A stretch of 64,000 nucleotides of DNA from assembly GCF_000830985.1 (NCBI RefSeq), contig NZ_CP007151.1:2852001-2916000 (forward strand), written 5' to 3'. Numbering within the stretch: position 1 is the first letter of the stretch; each line of letters begins with the position of its first letter. Positions 9,164 to 19,545 of the stretch are shown piece after piece. Origin of the DNA: Marinobacter similis (GTDB lineage: Bacteria > Pseudomonadota > Gammaproteobacteria > Pseudomonadales > Oleiphilaceae). Position numbers and translations under genes: made by a program. The notes below the pieces were generated by a model, which saw only the letters and a program-made list of their open reading frames with translations, did no database searches and had not been told where the DNA came from.

Positions 9164-9263
9164 AACGTTGTTGGGCCCGTGACGGTTCGCATGAAAATTT
9201 GGGGCCTAGTATACACGCGCGAGGTGCTTGTTGCCTGTCAGGACTTCTTACCATCCGGTAGGT

Positions 9264-10172
9264 TTAGCGGCACAGTTTTTTCGGATTGTAGGGGTTAGGG
9301 GTTCCCGGTGTGAGGTGGCGGAAACGCTTGTACTCCCATTGGTACTGCTCGGGAATTTCACGCACACAGTTTTCAATGGACAGGTTCATCGCAGTGGTCG
9401 CAACGATAGGGTCAGTGGCATCGAGGTCTGGTTCGCATTCGCGAATCACCAGCCGAAAACCCTTGCCGTCTTTCAAACGCTCACAGAAGCCCATCAGCGG
9501 AGTAGCCCCAGACTTCTGAATGAGTTTGGACACCAGGGTCATCGTTCGCACGTTGAGGCCGAAAAATGGCGCGTGGGCCACGCCTTTCGCGCGAGGGCTC
9601 TGATCAGGCAGGATTCCTGCCACACCCCCTTCCCGCAATAGGGTAATCAGGCGGGCGAGCCCGCGCCGGTCACCCCGCACTAATTCCGAACCAAGGCGTC
9701 CGCGGACCCGAATCATGTAATCCTCGAACTCACGAATGTGGGGCGGGCTGTAGAGCGCCGCCATTTTGTGGTGTGAGGAAAAATACAGACCAGTCAGCTC
9801 CCAATTGCCAAGATGGGGCGCCAGCAACACGAGGCCCTTGCCCTTGGCAATAGCCTCGTGGACCAAATGCTCACCCTCGACTTCCCGAATCAATTCGAGA
9901 CAATCCTGCACCGGCCATTCCCACATCAGTGGAATTTCCATCAGGGTTTGGCCGGTGTGCCGAAGGCTTGAGCGGGATAGATCCCGGCGCTGTTCTTCGG
10001 GCATGTCCGGAAAGCAGATGCGAATGTTGGTTTCCGTCACTTTGCGCGACCGGCTATTGAGAACCCAGCCCAGAGTACCGAGTAGGCGGCCAATCAATTG
10101 GGCGCATCGCAGGGACAGCTTGCCGGCCAGCTTGAGCGCAAAAATCAGGAATGTAGCTTTCGATAACGCCAT
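9264..10172 (-). CDS. LpxL/HtrB-family lipid A acyltransferase (first copy)
   Basis: A 302 aa lysophospholipid acyltransferase-like protein that would transfer a secondary acyl chain (often lauroyl) from acyl-ACP to the lipid A precursor at the inner membrane. The catalytic H-x4-E motif is H120-LGNW-E125, and the later GILPDQSPRAKGVAHAPFFG is the conserved second block around the binding pocket. A hydrophobic N terminus (residues 6-36) anchors it. The start is two bases after the manC stop. A second LpxL-family gene lies at 15596-16543, as expected when two secondary chains are added by separate enzymes. Which chain this copy adds is not evident. Confidence 0.88.
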   Translation of the reverse strand: MALSKATFLIFALKLAGKLSLRCAQLIGRLLGTLGWVLNSRSRKVTETNIRICFPDMPEEQRRDLSRSSLRHTGQTLMEIPLMWEWPVQDCLELIREVEGEHLVHEAIAKGKGLVLLAPHLGNWELTGLYFSSHHKMAALYSPPHIREFEDYMIRVRGRLGSELVRGDRRGLARLITLLREGGVAGILPDQSPRAKGVAHAPFFGLNVRTMTLVSKLIQKSGATPLMGFCERLKDGKGFRLVIRECEPDLDATDPIVATTAMNLSIENCVREIPEQYQWEYKRFRHLTPGTPNPYNPKKLCR

Positions 10173-10174
10173 GA

Positions 10175-11589
10175 TTAATTGCGGCCGTACCGATCTTCGA
10201 ACCGGACTATGTCATCTTCACCTAGGTAGGAGCCCGACTGCACCTCAATCAGCTCCAGGTCTATCACCCCCGGGTTCTCCAGGGAATGAACCTGGCCAAC
10301 TGGAATGAAGGTGGACTGGTTTTCAGTGACAAGATAGGTTTTTTCGCCATTGGTCACCCGGGCGGTGCCGCTGACCACAATCCAGTGCTCAGCCCGGTGG
10401 TGGTGCATCTGCACCGACAGCTTGGCTCCGGGCTTAACGGTAATGCGTTTAACCTGATAGCGGGTGCCGTTATCAATTGAGTCGTAGACGCCCCAGGGAC
10501 GGTAGACCTCGCGATGGTTCATGTGCTCATGGCGACCATCGTTGCGGATCTGCTCGACCACGCTTTTCACGTCCTGAACTTTGTCCTTGTGAGCCACAAG
10601 GAGTGCGTCCTTCGTTTCGATGATCACCAGGTTATCGACACCGACCGTTGCGACCAGACGGCTGTCGGCGCGCACCAGGGTATTCTCGGTGTCCCGTGCA
10701 ATCACGTCGCCGGTCAGGCTGTTGCCGGCTTCGTCCTTTGAGCTGACATCCCAGAGTGCTGACCAGGAGCCAATGTCACTCCAACCCGCGTCGAGGGCAA
10801 CCACGGCTGCTTTGTCGGTCTTCTCCATAACCGCGTAGTCCACCGACTCAGCCGGGCACTGGGCAAACAGGTCGGCATTAACCCGGGTAAAGTGCAGGTC
10901 TTCGCTGGCGTCGGCGATGGCCGCCTTGCAGGCAGACAGGATGTCCGGCCGGTGCGTTTCCAGCTCCTTTAGGTAGTCGCGGGCGGAGAACAGGAACATG
11001 CCGCTGTTCCAGAGGTAGTCGCCGGAGTCGAGGTAGGCATTCGCCGTATCCAGGTCCGGTTTTTCGACGAATTTGTCGACCGAGTAGCACTCGGTGGCGA
11101 GTTCAGCCCCCCGATGAATGTAGCCATAACCGGTTTCCGGATGGCTGGGTACGATACCGAAGGTGACCAGCTTGCCTTGCTCCGCTAGAGGGATGGCCCT
11201 GGCAACGCCCTGCTGGAAAGCTTCGGTGTTCTGGATCAGATGATCCGCTGCCAGTACCAGCATCAGCGGGTTGTCGCTACCAGCACTCTCGCACAACTGG
11301 ATAGCCGCCAGAGCGATGGCTGGCGCCGTGTTGCGCCCGCAGGGCTCAAGAATAATCTGGACATCGTCCTGGCCGGACTGCCGCATTTGCTCAGCAGCAA
11401 GAAAACGGTGTTCTTCATTGCAGATGAGCAGAGGTTTTTCTGCTTTTAATCCCTCAAGCCGAGCTACCGTTGACTGCAGCATGGACAGCGGGCTATCGGT
11501 CAGTTTCAGAAACTGCTTGGGGTTCAACTGTCGTGACAGGGGCCAGAGCCGCGAGCCGGTGCCGCCAGCATGATGACCGGATGAATCAT
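10175..11589 (-). CDS. manC: Mannose-1-phosphate guanylyltransferase / mannose-6-phosphate isomerase (frame break at N terminus)
   Basis: A bifunctional type II enzyme making GDP-mannose. Residues 1-290 form the nucleotidyltransferase; the last 150 residues form the cupin-type isomerase domain ([31 protein letters not shown]). The long uninterrupted frame starts at QLNPKQF, but reading upstream shows MIHPVIMLA at 11589 followed by [11 protein letters not shown] in another frame. The lost bases sit near 11566 in the pyrophosphorylase signature GGxGxRLWP: one base restores frame but leaves only one Gly, while four bases would restore both. The F-V-E-K-P motif (KFVEKPDL) is intact. It begins the lower operon; GDP-mannose may feed the glycosyltransferases here. 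Confidence 0.93.
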
Positions 11590-11751
11590 AGGTTCACTCC
11601 AAGCTTGAGGTTGAGATGCCCGAAAAAATCTGTGTAAGGGGTGGGCATATTATCATATGGGCCTGACAGAGCCAGTGGCCGCGCCCTTGCAGACGGGAGA
11701 AAACCCGCCGGCCAAGGTGACTGAAGGGGCTGAAATTGGCACCGTGAAGGC

Positions 11752-12420
11752 CTAGAGTTTTTGTGAAAGCTCCCACGGCTCCTCTCTATCTCCGATTTCC
11801 CACTCGATGCGTTTGTAGAACCGGCGAATGCGCCGATCAATGTAGTGTAGCCGCCAATTCCGGCTGGTCGATAGGAGGCTCGGTATTAGCGGGGCACCGA
11901 GGCCATCCACCAGAAACAGCCTGAGCTTTTCGTTTCGCACGCCAAGCACCAGATTGTGTGGCAGCAGGTTGCGGGTCAGGATTCCTGTGCGTTGCAGCCA
12001 GTCGGTGAATTCCTCGACCAAGGCCTGGGCTGTTCCGTCAAAGCCAGCACGGGTCAGATAATGCTCGAAAGTTTCTGCAGCGCCGCCCTCAGGATTTGTT
12101 AGAAATTCGCTTTCATTGGCAGGGCCCTGTGCCGTGGCCGTCTGGCCATAAAAACGGGGCAGGTGGGCCCAGACCAGGTCTTCCTGACCTTGCTTCAGAA
12201 GGTGCTGAATGACAGTTTGTTCGTGGGCCTCGAGCTCCTGAAGGTTGTCGTTCAACCGCTTTTTCCCCAACAGCTTTTTCAGTGCCGGCTGCCGTTGGTA
12301 GCGGACCTCGATATTGTCGGGACGAATAACTTTCAGGCAGCGGTCGGGATAAATCGGGTGCCGGTAGCAATGGCGGTTGGAGCCGGAAGCAAATGGTGTC
12401 TGGTCGGACAGGTCGATCAC
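11752..12420 (-). CDS. YrbL-family protein
   Basis: A 222 aa protein matching the PhoP-regulated YrbL family, which has a degenerate protein-kinase-like fold. The N-terminal stretch PFASGSNRHCYRHPIYPDRCLKVIR resembles a kinase glycine loop plus the Lys strand (CLKVIRP). The segment TGILTRNLLPHNLVLG resembles a catalytic loop (H-x-N), and LFLVDGLGAP a metal-binding DxG. Its start overlaps the stop of the upstream glycosyltransferase as ATGA. In lipopolysaccharide clusters such proteins may phosphorylate core sugars, as WaaP-type kinases do; this is inference from fold and context. Its stop is about 160 bases before manC. Confidence 0.8.
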   Translation of the reverse strand: MIDLSDQTPFASGSNRHCYRHPIYPDRCLKVIRPDNIEVRYQRQPALKKLLGKKRLNDNLQELEAHEQTVIQHLLKQGQEDLVWAHLPRFYGQTATAQGPANESEFLTNPEGGAAETFEHYLTRAGFDGTAQALVEEFTDWLQRTGILTRNLLPHNLVLGVRNEKLRLFLVDGLGAPLIPSLLSTSRNWRLHYIDRRIRRFYKRIEWEIGDREEPWELSQKL

Positions 12421-13468
12421 GTCATGGCCTCCCGATAAAGCCTTTCAATGTTGTCCACCATGGCCTCGATGGTAAAGGCTGTTTTGACTCGCTGCATAGC
12501 TGGCACTTGCGCCTGTCGTGTATGCGTCAGGTCGGACAGGGCCTGGTCGATGACCGCCCGAAGGCCCTCGGCGAGGCCGTCCTGGCTCAATGCAGTTTTT
12601 GGCAGCAGCTCCACCGGTCCAGCCACCGGAGTCGAGACCACCGGGCAACCTGCCGCAAGGGCCTCGATCAGGACATAGGAGAATCCTTCCCGCTCGGAAC
12701 TGATGATGGCCAGTTCTGCGTGCCGATAGACAGACCGTAAATCTTCGCAATAGCCGGGCAGAGTGACGTCGTTGTTCAGATTCAGGGTGTCGATCAGGCG
12801 TTCAAGCGAGGCCGTTCAGTGCCTTCGCCATAAATCGTCAATTGTGCCGGCTGTGTCAGCTGTGCCCAGGCTTCGATCAGTGTGTGGAACCCCTTCACCG
12901 GCTCCAGCCGGCCAACGGCTATGCATCTAGTTGGGGTCGCGTCGTCGGTGGTGGAAGCGCGGTCGTCATCGGGGCAGGGCGCGCGCTCTGAAACGTCTTC
13001 AGGAGTGATACCGTTGTAAATCAGGTGTTTGTTGTCGTGTTCCAGATTTTCGAAAACCCGGGGGCTGACCGCGATCACCGCGTCCTGACGCAGGAAAGCC
13101 CTATGGCTTTTCTTGATACCATGCACGGTGCCAACGCGCAGCGGCGCGAGGCCCGGTGGCGCTTGTCCGGCAAGTTGGGCCGCTTTGTTGCCGTGGGCAT
13201 GCAGGACATCGGGTTTGATCCGGCGAAGGCATTGCCGCAGGGCAAAGCGAAGCCTTGGGTTCAGACGGCTGCATTCAACCGGTAGCGGATGAAAATGCAC
13301 CTTGGCTGGAAACCGGTTCTGATAACTCCGGTGTGCCATGACGTGCACGCTGTGGCCGCGTCGGTTCAGCTCGAGGGCGAGATCAAACGTATGCTTTTCC
13401 ATTCCGCCCCAGCCGGTGCCCGGCGTTGCAAACAGAAGCGCAATCGTCAGTGGCCGCGAGCGGTTCAT
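12417..13468 (-). CDS. Glycosyltransferase family 4 (one frame break)
   Basis: A GT-B fold glycosyltransferase of about 350 aa. The N-terminal part has GTGWGGMEKHTFDLALEL and VLHAHGNKAAQLAG, and the nucleotide-sugar region starts at AVGRLEPVKGFHTLIEAW. The frame breaks near 12808 after GEGTERPRL; restoring one G (TTGGAACGC instead of TTGAACGC) gives RPRLERLIDTLNLNNDV and leads into SEREGFSYVLIEALAAGCP, the E-x7-E donor motif. Its start and stop each overlap a neighbour by ATGA. It probably adds a core oligosaccharide sugar; donor unknown. The break looks like a base-calling loss, not decay. Confidence 0.83.
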
Positions 13469-14579
13469 GGCTGGGGTTCGCGCTCTGCCAGTACGGATTC
13501 GTAGACCTGAAGCGTGGCCTCGGTTTGCGCCTGGAGCTGAAATCGGTAGGGGATTTCAATAGTGGCTGGCCCCGAATCCAATAGCCTAACGACCGCCCTG
13601 GCGAATTCTTCGGTATCGTCCGGTGTTACCAGTCCGTCTCGAAAACACGCCTGCAGTGTCTCGGCCGCTCCGCCCCGATTGTAAGCAGCCACCGGTGTGC
13701 CCGAGGCGAGTGCTTCGGTAACCGTGCGCCCGAAGGGTTCCGGTTTGGTGCTCATGTGGCAGACCACATCTGCCAGCAGGTACAGCGTGGTCATGTCATT
13801 GCGCTGGCCCAGGAAGCTGACATGATCGGTCAGGTTCAGGCGGGCTCGTTCTTTTTCCAGCTCTTCCAGGAACGGTTCTTTACCCGGTTCGGCGCCGCCC
13901 ACCACGATGCCGTGGCAGTCCGGGCGCTGGCGGATCAGTTCCGCCATCATCGCCAGGAAGTCCAGTTGACCTTTCCAGCGCGAAATCCGGCCCGGCATCA
14001 TGATGATTTTCTTGCCGGCCAGCTGCGGGTACTGTCGAAACCATCGCTGCCGCCATTGTGTGCTGAGCTCGCGCTGGCGAAAGGCGCTGAGGTCGACCCC
14101 ACGCTGGATGACCGTGAGTTTGTGTTCGGGAACCGGGTAATTGTCCAGTACGTAATCTCGAACACAGCTCGAGACCGCAATCAGGTGGTCAGCGCGGGTC
14201 ATGATGGCGCTGTAGGGGGTGACCGAGTACATGCCGTGAAACGTGGCTACTACCGCCGGCCGCTCGCTGGCGGGGATGCCTCTGAGCGCCAGTCGGATGA
14301 TCCAGGCGGGCATGCGCGACCGGACATGAACGATGTCCGGTTTCAGCTCCCGCAAGAGCTTGCGCATAGGCAGGATCTGTCCGAACGATGCGGGTGATTT
14401 TCGGTGGATGGGCATGAAGATGTGGTGCGAACCCTGGCCGCGCAGCTGCTCGGCCATTGGGCCACCCTTGGAGACCACGTAGGATTCATGGCCACGCTTG
14501 ACCAGATCAGACGCAAATTCACAGTGCCTCGTTCCACCCCTCCGCTGTATAACGCGGGCAGGGCCTGGAGAATTCTCAT
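13465..14579 (-). CDS. Glycosyltransferase family 4 (frame break near N terminus)
   Basis: About 371 aa once repaired. The true start is the ATG at 14579 (MRILQALPALYSGGVERGTV), which overlaps the stop of the upstream gene as ATGA. The frame is lost near 14523, and one extra G (GTGGAATTT for GTGAATTT) joins it to EFASDLVKRGHESYVVSKGG. The donor site is seen as MMPGRISRWKGQLDFLAMM and the E-x7-E motif as EPFGRTVTEALASGTPVAAYN. It resembles the glycosyltransferases of lipopolysaccharide core clusters. An extended start read from the other frame is an artefact of the lost base. Confidence 0.84.
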
Positions 14580-15555
14580 CCGTTTGTCCTTTTGTTCGCC
14601 GGTGGGTTTGCTCTAAAGGTGGGCAAGTGCCGGTCAATGACCCAGCGTGCCGCCCGATCGGACTCCCAAAGTGTGGTCGTTGGAACGGTCTTCTCGGCCA
14701 TGACGGCAACGTGATCGGTCCAGCGGGCGATTCGTCCGTTTTCTACCAGGTGGCCAATACCTTGGGCGACGCGGCTGGCAGGGCGAGCGGCGAGCTCGAA
14801 AATACCGGTTGGCACCCCCGCCGTTGCCGCCTCACACACCATGGACATGCTGTCCGGGGTGACCCAGGCGGCTCTGGATGCGGCCAGCTGGTGCGAAAGC
14901 CAGTCCTGGTAAGTGTCCTTCGGGTGAACAATGGAAATTTTGGGGCCTTGCAGCTCTACCAGTCGGGCCAGCAGTTCCTCCGGAGTTCGGCGGGAGCCGC
15001 CGATGGTCCAGCGCCATGCCGGGTATTGCCCGATCAGATTATTGATCTGTCCGAGCAGCACGTCATTGTCCCACTCAAAATGCGGCGACGGGCCACCGAT
15101 GAGTATCAGGGCCTCTGGTTTGTCGGTGATGCGGGCCAGAGGCGTGATCGAATTAAGTGCGCCCTCGGTGAGCAGAACGTGTTTGCTGTGGATGGCATCG
15201 TGGGCCGGGGTGATCACGCCGTCGACCCAGCTAAGGGGGAAGCCGGGTTTCATGAGGGTTAGCGTCTTGGCGCGGCCGACTCTGCGCAGGGACAGCAACA
15301 GCCGGTGGGTGCCCGTTCCTGCCGCGACAATCAGGTTCGGCGATGGCAATTCGGCATCAAGGTGGGGGCGATGCCCAGCAGAGCGCGCCATACGGGTACC
15401 GAAACTTCGCTGGCATCAATCCAGTGTAGGCTGGCGCCGGTGAGCACGCGAAGGCGATTGCCTAGCCCCTTTAGCTGACTCCGGTGGCCCGCTTTGTTGT
15501 CGGTCAGCAGCCAGACCACAGGCGTGCCGTTGTTACGGTCAGTGGGATTGGTCAT
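14576..15555 (-). CDS. ELM1-like protein (mitochondrial fission ELM1 family, one frame break)
   Basis: About 326 aa after repair. The N terminus (VVWLLTDNKAGHRSQLKGL) is the diagnostic start of the ELM1/DUF1022 family, which shares the GT-B glycosyltransferase fold. Further family segments are LIVAAGTGTHRLLLSLRR, ALILIGGPSPHFEWD and the late WVTPDSMSMVCEAATAGVPTGIFEL, which resembles a nucleotide-sugar site. The break is near 15370 (CTTGATGCC for CTTGGATGCC). Despite the family name, in bacteria these genes sit in lipopolysaccharide or capsule clusters, and here it is coupled to a glycosyltransferase by ATGA. A role as an unusual core glycosyltransferase is inference. Confidence 0.82.
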
Positions 15556-15595
15556 GGGCTCCAGTCATAATAACCGGCCTCCGTAGGCGTGCTGG

Positions 15596-16543
15596 TTAGT
15601 GGCGTCCATAAAAGCCTGGGTCGCCGACGTTCGGGCGAGTCTTGAAGCGGCGGTGCATCCACAGATACTGCTCCGGCGCCCGGCGAATTTCCCGTTCAAT
15701 GGTGCGGTTAACGAGCGTGGCATCCTGTAGATCATCGCCGCTGGGAAAGTTCTCAAGAGCCGGATGAAAGTAGATATCGTATCCGGGCTGGCCTTCACGG
15801 CGGACGTGGCTAAAAGGCACGACGGCACAGCCGCTGCGCTCGGCAATGCGGGATGTGGCCGTTATGGTGCCTGCAGGGATGTCGAAGAACGGGGCAAAGA
15901 CAATGTCCTTGCGGCCGTAATCCTGATCGGTGGCGTACCAGACCGCGCGATTGTTTTTCAGGCTTCTGAACAGACCGCGCAAATCCCTGGCACCGAGGAC
16001 CTTGCCGTACCGGCGCTCCCGTGCCCGCGTCATCACCGCATTCATCAGGGGATTGTTGTGATCCCGCTGCATGACATCGGCATTGATGTACTCGGTGACC
16101 AGGCTGCCTCCGAGATCCAAAGTGCTGTAGTGGCCGCCAAGCAAAAGAACACCCTTGCCGCGAGCGAGGGCCTGCTCAAAATGTTCGAGCCCATGAACGG
16201 TGGTAATGGAGGTTAGCTTAGCGGGATCTCGGAACCAGGCCAGGCCCAGCTCCATCAGGCCAATACCATTGGCAATGAACGACTTGCGAACGAGAGCAGC
16301 TTGCTGTGCAGAGCTAAGTTCTGGAAAACACAGGCCAATGTTAATTTCGGTGATGTGGCGGCGGCTGCCTGCCAGGCGCCACGCCAGCAGTCCGGCGATT
16401 TTTCCGAGCAACCATTGAACCCGAATCGGTAGCTGCGCCAGCAACCACATCAGGCCAATGCCGATCCAGGTTGGCCACCACCGGGGGTGGCGGTAGGCGG
16501 AGTATTCGGTATTTCTCGGGACTTTTCGGTGTTTCTTCTTCAC
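15596..16543 (-). CDS. LpxL-family lipid A biosynthesis acyltransferase (second copy)
   Basis: A complete 315 aa LPLAT-family protein. The catalytic motif is H138-YSTL-D143 in GGHYSTLDLGG; the second block is YATDQDYGRKDIVFAPFFDIPAG. A hydrophobic segment at residues 24-58 anchors it to the inner membrane, and the N terminus is basic. It is the first gene of the minus-strand core operon, 40 bases before the ELM1-like gene, and it diverges from waaA, with a shared control region of about 120 bases. Compared with the copy at 9264-10172, its motif is the classic HX4D form of LpxL/LpxP, so it is the better candidate for the main lauroyltransferase. Confidence 0.9.
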   Translation of the reverse strand: MKKKHRKVPRNTEYSAYRHPRWWPTWIGIGLMWLLAQLPIRVQWLLGKIAGLLAWRLAGSRRHITEINIGLCFPELSSAQQAALVRKSFIANGIGLMELGLAWFRDPAKLTSITTVHGLEHFEQALARGKGVLLLGGHYSTLDLGGSLVTEYINADVMQRDHNNPLMNAVMTRARERRYGKVLGARDLRGLFRSLKNNRAVWYATDQDYGRKDIVFAPFFDIPAGTITATSRIAERSGCAVVPFSHVRREGQPGYDIYFHPALENFPSGDDLQDATLVNRTIEREIRRAPEQYLWMHRRFKTRPNVGDPGFYGRH

Positions 16544-16665
16544 GGGAATAATGACCCTGCCTGTCCGTGAAACCGGCCGCCATCGCGGGCGAATGCCAGC
16601 ATCAATCAGAAGTAAATCAATGGGTTTTCGGCTATGATACCTTACTGTTTTATCCGGAGTCCTGT

Positions 16666-17918
16666 GTGCTGCAATTTATCTATTCCCAGTTGATACGGTT
16701 ACTTTTGCCTTTCATTTTGTTACGTCTATGGTGGAACGGTCGTCGGGCTCCGGAGCTTCGTCGAAACTGGTACCAACGGCTTGGCATAGTGCCTCGCTAT
16801 GAGGGCGCTGTGGTCTGGGTGCATGCGGTATCTGTGGGTGAAACCATTGCAGCCGGCCCCATGGTTCGCCGCCTGTTGGCCCGCGACCCCAGTATCATCA
16901 TCCTGATGACCGCAATGACCGACACTGGCCTGGCCCAGGCCCAAAAAATGTTCGGTGACCAGGTGCACTACGCCTACGCGCCCTATGATACGCCTGGCTC
17001 CATCCGACGGTTTCTGAAGCGGGCGCAACCCCGGATTCTGGTTATCATGGAAACCGAAATCTGGCCCAACATGATCCGCCAATGCCGAACGCTTGAGGTG
17101 CCGGTGTTCCTGATCAATGCCCGGCTGTCCGAGCGCTCAGCCCAGGGCTATGAGCGCATCAAGAGTCTCGCTACTCCGATCATGCGCAGCATCAGCTGGG
17201 TGGCCGCCCAGGCTGAAAAAGATGCCGAGCGCTTCTGCCGCATCGGCGTTGCAAGCTCGAAAGTTGCCGTCACCGGAAGCGTTAAGTTCGACGTGGATAT
17301 CACCGAAGAGGTTCGCAGCGCATCGGCAGAGCTACGGCAGTCCCTCTCCAGGCCGGCAGTATGGATCGCCGGTAGCACGCATGAGGCGAAGATGCCCAGT
17401 TGTTGGAAGCGCATCGGAAGGTGCTTGCCGTCCATCCGCGCACTCTGCTCATTATTGTACCGCGCCATCCCGAGCGCTTTGAGTCGGTAGCCGACAAAGT
17501 TGAAAAAGCCGGTCTGACGCTGGCACGCCGTTCAACCGGTAACGGCGTAGCGTCGGCGGATGTTTATCTGGCCGATACCATGGGCGAGTTGATGATGCTC
17601 TACGGCGCCAGTGACATGGCGTTTGTGGGAGGGTCGTTGATCGAGCGCGGCGGCCATAACCCGCTGGAGCCGGCGGCCTGGGGAATTCCCGTTTTTTCTG
17701 GGCCGCACGTGTTTAACTTCGAGACCATCTACCAGCGACTGCTGGACGATTCCGGTGTAAAACTGGTGGCCGACGCCGATGAGTTGTCGTCCCACCTTGT
17801 CCAACTGATCAGTGACGACAATGAACGCCAAACCCTTGGTGACCGGGCGCTGGCGGTCGTCAACAAGAACCGGGGAGCGCTGGACAAGGTTGTCGACGGG
17901 ATCGTAGAGCGGATTTAA
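16666..17918 (+). CDS. waaA: Kdo transferase WaaA (KdtA), one frame break
   Basis: About 417 aa after repair. It transfers Kdo from CMP-Kdo to lipid IVA at the inner membrane, the step linking lipid A to the core. A membrane segment near the N terminus (LIRLLLPFILLRLWW) is followed by WVHAVSVGETIAAGPMVR, holding the conserved Glu that acts as base, then METEIWPNMI and INARLSERS. The frame breaks near 17391; one G (GAGGGCGAA for GAGGCGAA) restores STHEGEDAQLLEAH. The second half has VPRHPERF, FVGGSLIERGGHNPLEPAAW and GPHVFNF, all classic. The GTG at 16666 has GGAG six bases before it; an earlier in-frame ATG at 16567 would add an unlikely leader. Confidence 0.92.
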
Positions 17919-17952
17919 GGCGAGCCCGGGGTTGTCGAGCCCGCCTCACGTT

Positions 17953-19331
17953 TTACTGAGCCGGGTTGTCCAGAACCTTGTCTTCGTTGGCCAGCGCTTC
18001 AATGCCCGGCGCCGACTCACTCAGCCAGTTGTTCAGTGCAACCAGATCCTGAGGGCTCAGCGTGCCGGCAGCCTGCTTGAGCTGCAGGGTGTTGATTACG
18101 TAGTCGTAGCGAGAGTTGGCGTAGTCCCGGAGTGCCACGTAATAGGCCCGCTCGGCATCCAGAACCTCAACGATGTTTCGTGTGCCAACCTCGTACCCGG
18201 CCCGGGTGGCGTCCAGGGCGCTGCGGCGGGAGACAATGGTCTGCTCAAGGGCTGAGGCGGTCTCGATGTTGTTGTTTACGGTCAAAAACAGGCTGCGCGT
18301 GCTCACCCGTACGTCACGACGAACGGTTTTCAGTGACTGCTCGGCCACGGTGACCAAGGATCGCCGCTGGCGAACGCCGGCCTGCGTACCACCACCGGTG
18401 TACAGTGGCACGTTCAGAGTCACGCCAATCACGCCCTGGGTGGTGGTGCCGTCCCTTTGCGCCTGAAAGCGCTGGGGTCTTCCAGGCCATCAGTCTTGGT
18501 CTTTCCGTAAGAGGCGGTCAGGTCCAGGGTAGGAGAGTGGCCAGCCTTTGCAGACTTGAGATTGGCCTCACTGACATTCAAATCGTACAGGGCCGATTGG
18601 ACAGACCAGTTCTGGTCGAGTGCTGTAGCTTCCCAGGCTGAAGGATCCATCGGTTCCGGACGACCCAGTGGGAAATTCTGCCGCAGATTTTCAATCTCTT
18701 CCGGGAACTCACCGGTCAGTCGAGCTACCTGCTCCTGGGCAATGTTGAGCTGGTTTTCCGCGACAATGCGCTGGCTGCGAGTGTCATCGTAAGTGGCGCG
18801 TGCCTCGTAGACCTCGGTAATAGCAATCAGGCCAACGTCAAAGCGTTCTTGGGCCTGCTCATACTGACGCTGGATTGCGGCTTCGGCCGCGCGGGTCGTG
18901 ATCACGGTGTCTCTGGCGCGGAGCACGTTGAAGTATGCGGTCGCCACATCCAATATCAGCTGCTGTTGAGCCAGGTTGTAGTCGGCGCGCGCAGATTCCG
19001 TCTGAAACTTGCTGGCGTCGTAATCGAACCAGGCGTCGGCCCGGAACAGGGGCTGGGTGAGCTGAACCCCGTAGGCAAATTCGCGGTAGCTGTTGTCCTG
19101 GTTGGGGCCTTCCACATCGATGTAATTGGCCTCGCCAAATGCGCCGACCTGGGGCAGCAGTACGCTGCGAGTTACATCGCTGGCGGCCTGCTGGGCTTCG
19201 AAGCTGGCCTGGGCAGCGGCAATGCCGGAATCGTAGGACAGGGCTTTCTCATAGGTTTCCATCAAGTCGATAGAAAGGGCGGGCTGAGCCACCATGAGGC
19301 CAACAAGTCCGGAAAGCAGACGTTTCTTCAT
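17953..19331 (-). CDS. tolC: TolC-family outer membrane channel (one frame break)
   Basis: About 459 aa after repair. TolC trimers form the outer membrane duct for type I secretion and RND/MFS efflux. The first 20 residues (MKKRLLSGLVGLMVAQPALS) are a signal peptide. The paired outer-membrane-efflux repeats are visible: DLMETYEKALSYD, LAQQQLILDVATAYFNVL and FDVGLIAITEVYEARA in the first, and VNVPLY-like LNVPLYTGGGT, AGYEVGTRNIVEVLDAE and QAAGTLSPQDL in the second. The break is near 18465: the coding strand lost one C (TTCCAGGCG became TTCAGGCG). It converges on waaA, 34 bases away. No partner genes (membrane fusion or ABC proteins) are next to it, as usual for the shared chromosomal TolC. Confidence 0.92.
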
Positions 19332-19382
19332 TGTTTCTCCTGAATACCTGTGGACGTGAGCGTCCTACTCGCAAACGCTGAC

Positions 19383-19422
19383 TTGGCCGCTGCACTGTTC
19401 AATTGGCCGCCGCACTGTGCAA
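19383..19422. repeat. Tandem repeat, 2 x 20 bp, 18 of 20 identical
   Basis: Two back-to-back copies: TTGGCCGCTGCACTGTTCAA (19383-19402) and TTGGCCGCCGCACTGTGCAA (19403-19422). They differ at two positions. They start 52 bases upstream of the tolC start codon, where a regulator could act. The spacing of 20 bases is two helical turns, so two proteins would bind the same face. No known operator was recognised. Confidence 0.7.
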
Positions 19423-19545
19423 GTTGTGCAGAATCAGACCGTTGATAAGGCGTTGGTGCGCCATTATGGACAATAATCAGTCACAGCTCTACACTTGCAA
19501 ACGGCACTCATTTGCGGTGTCACACAAAACAGATTCGCGTCTTGA

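Noticed and set aside
17919..17952. Terminator between waaA and tolC
   Set aside because: CGAGCCCG occurs twice, but as a direct repeat; the best hairpin is weak and lacks a T run.
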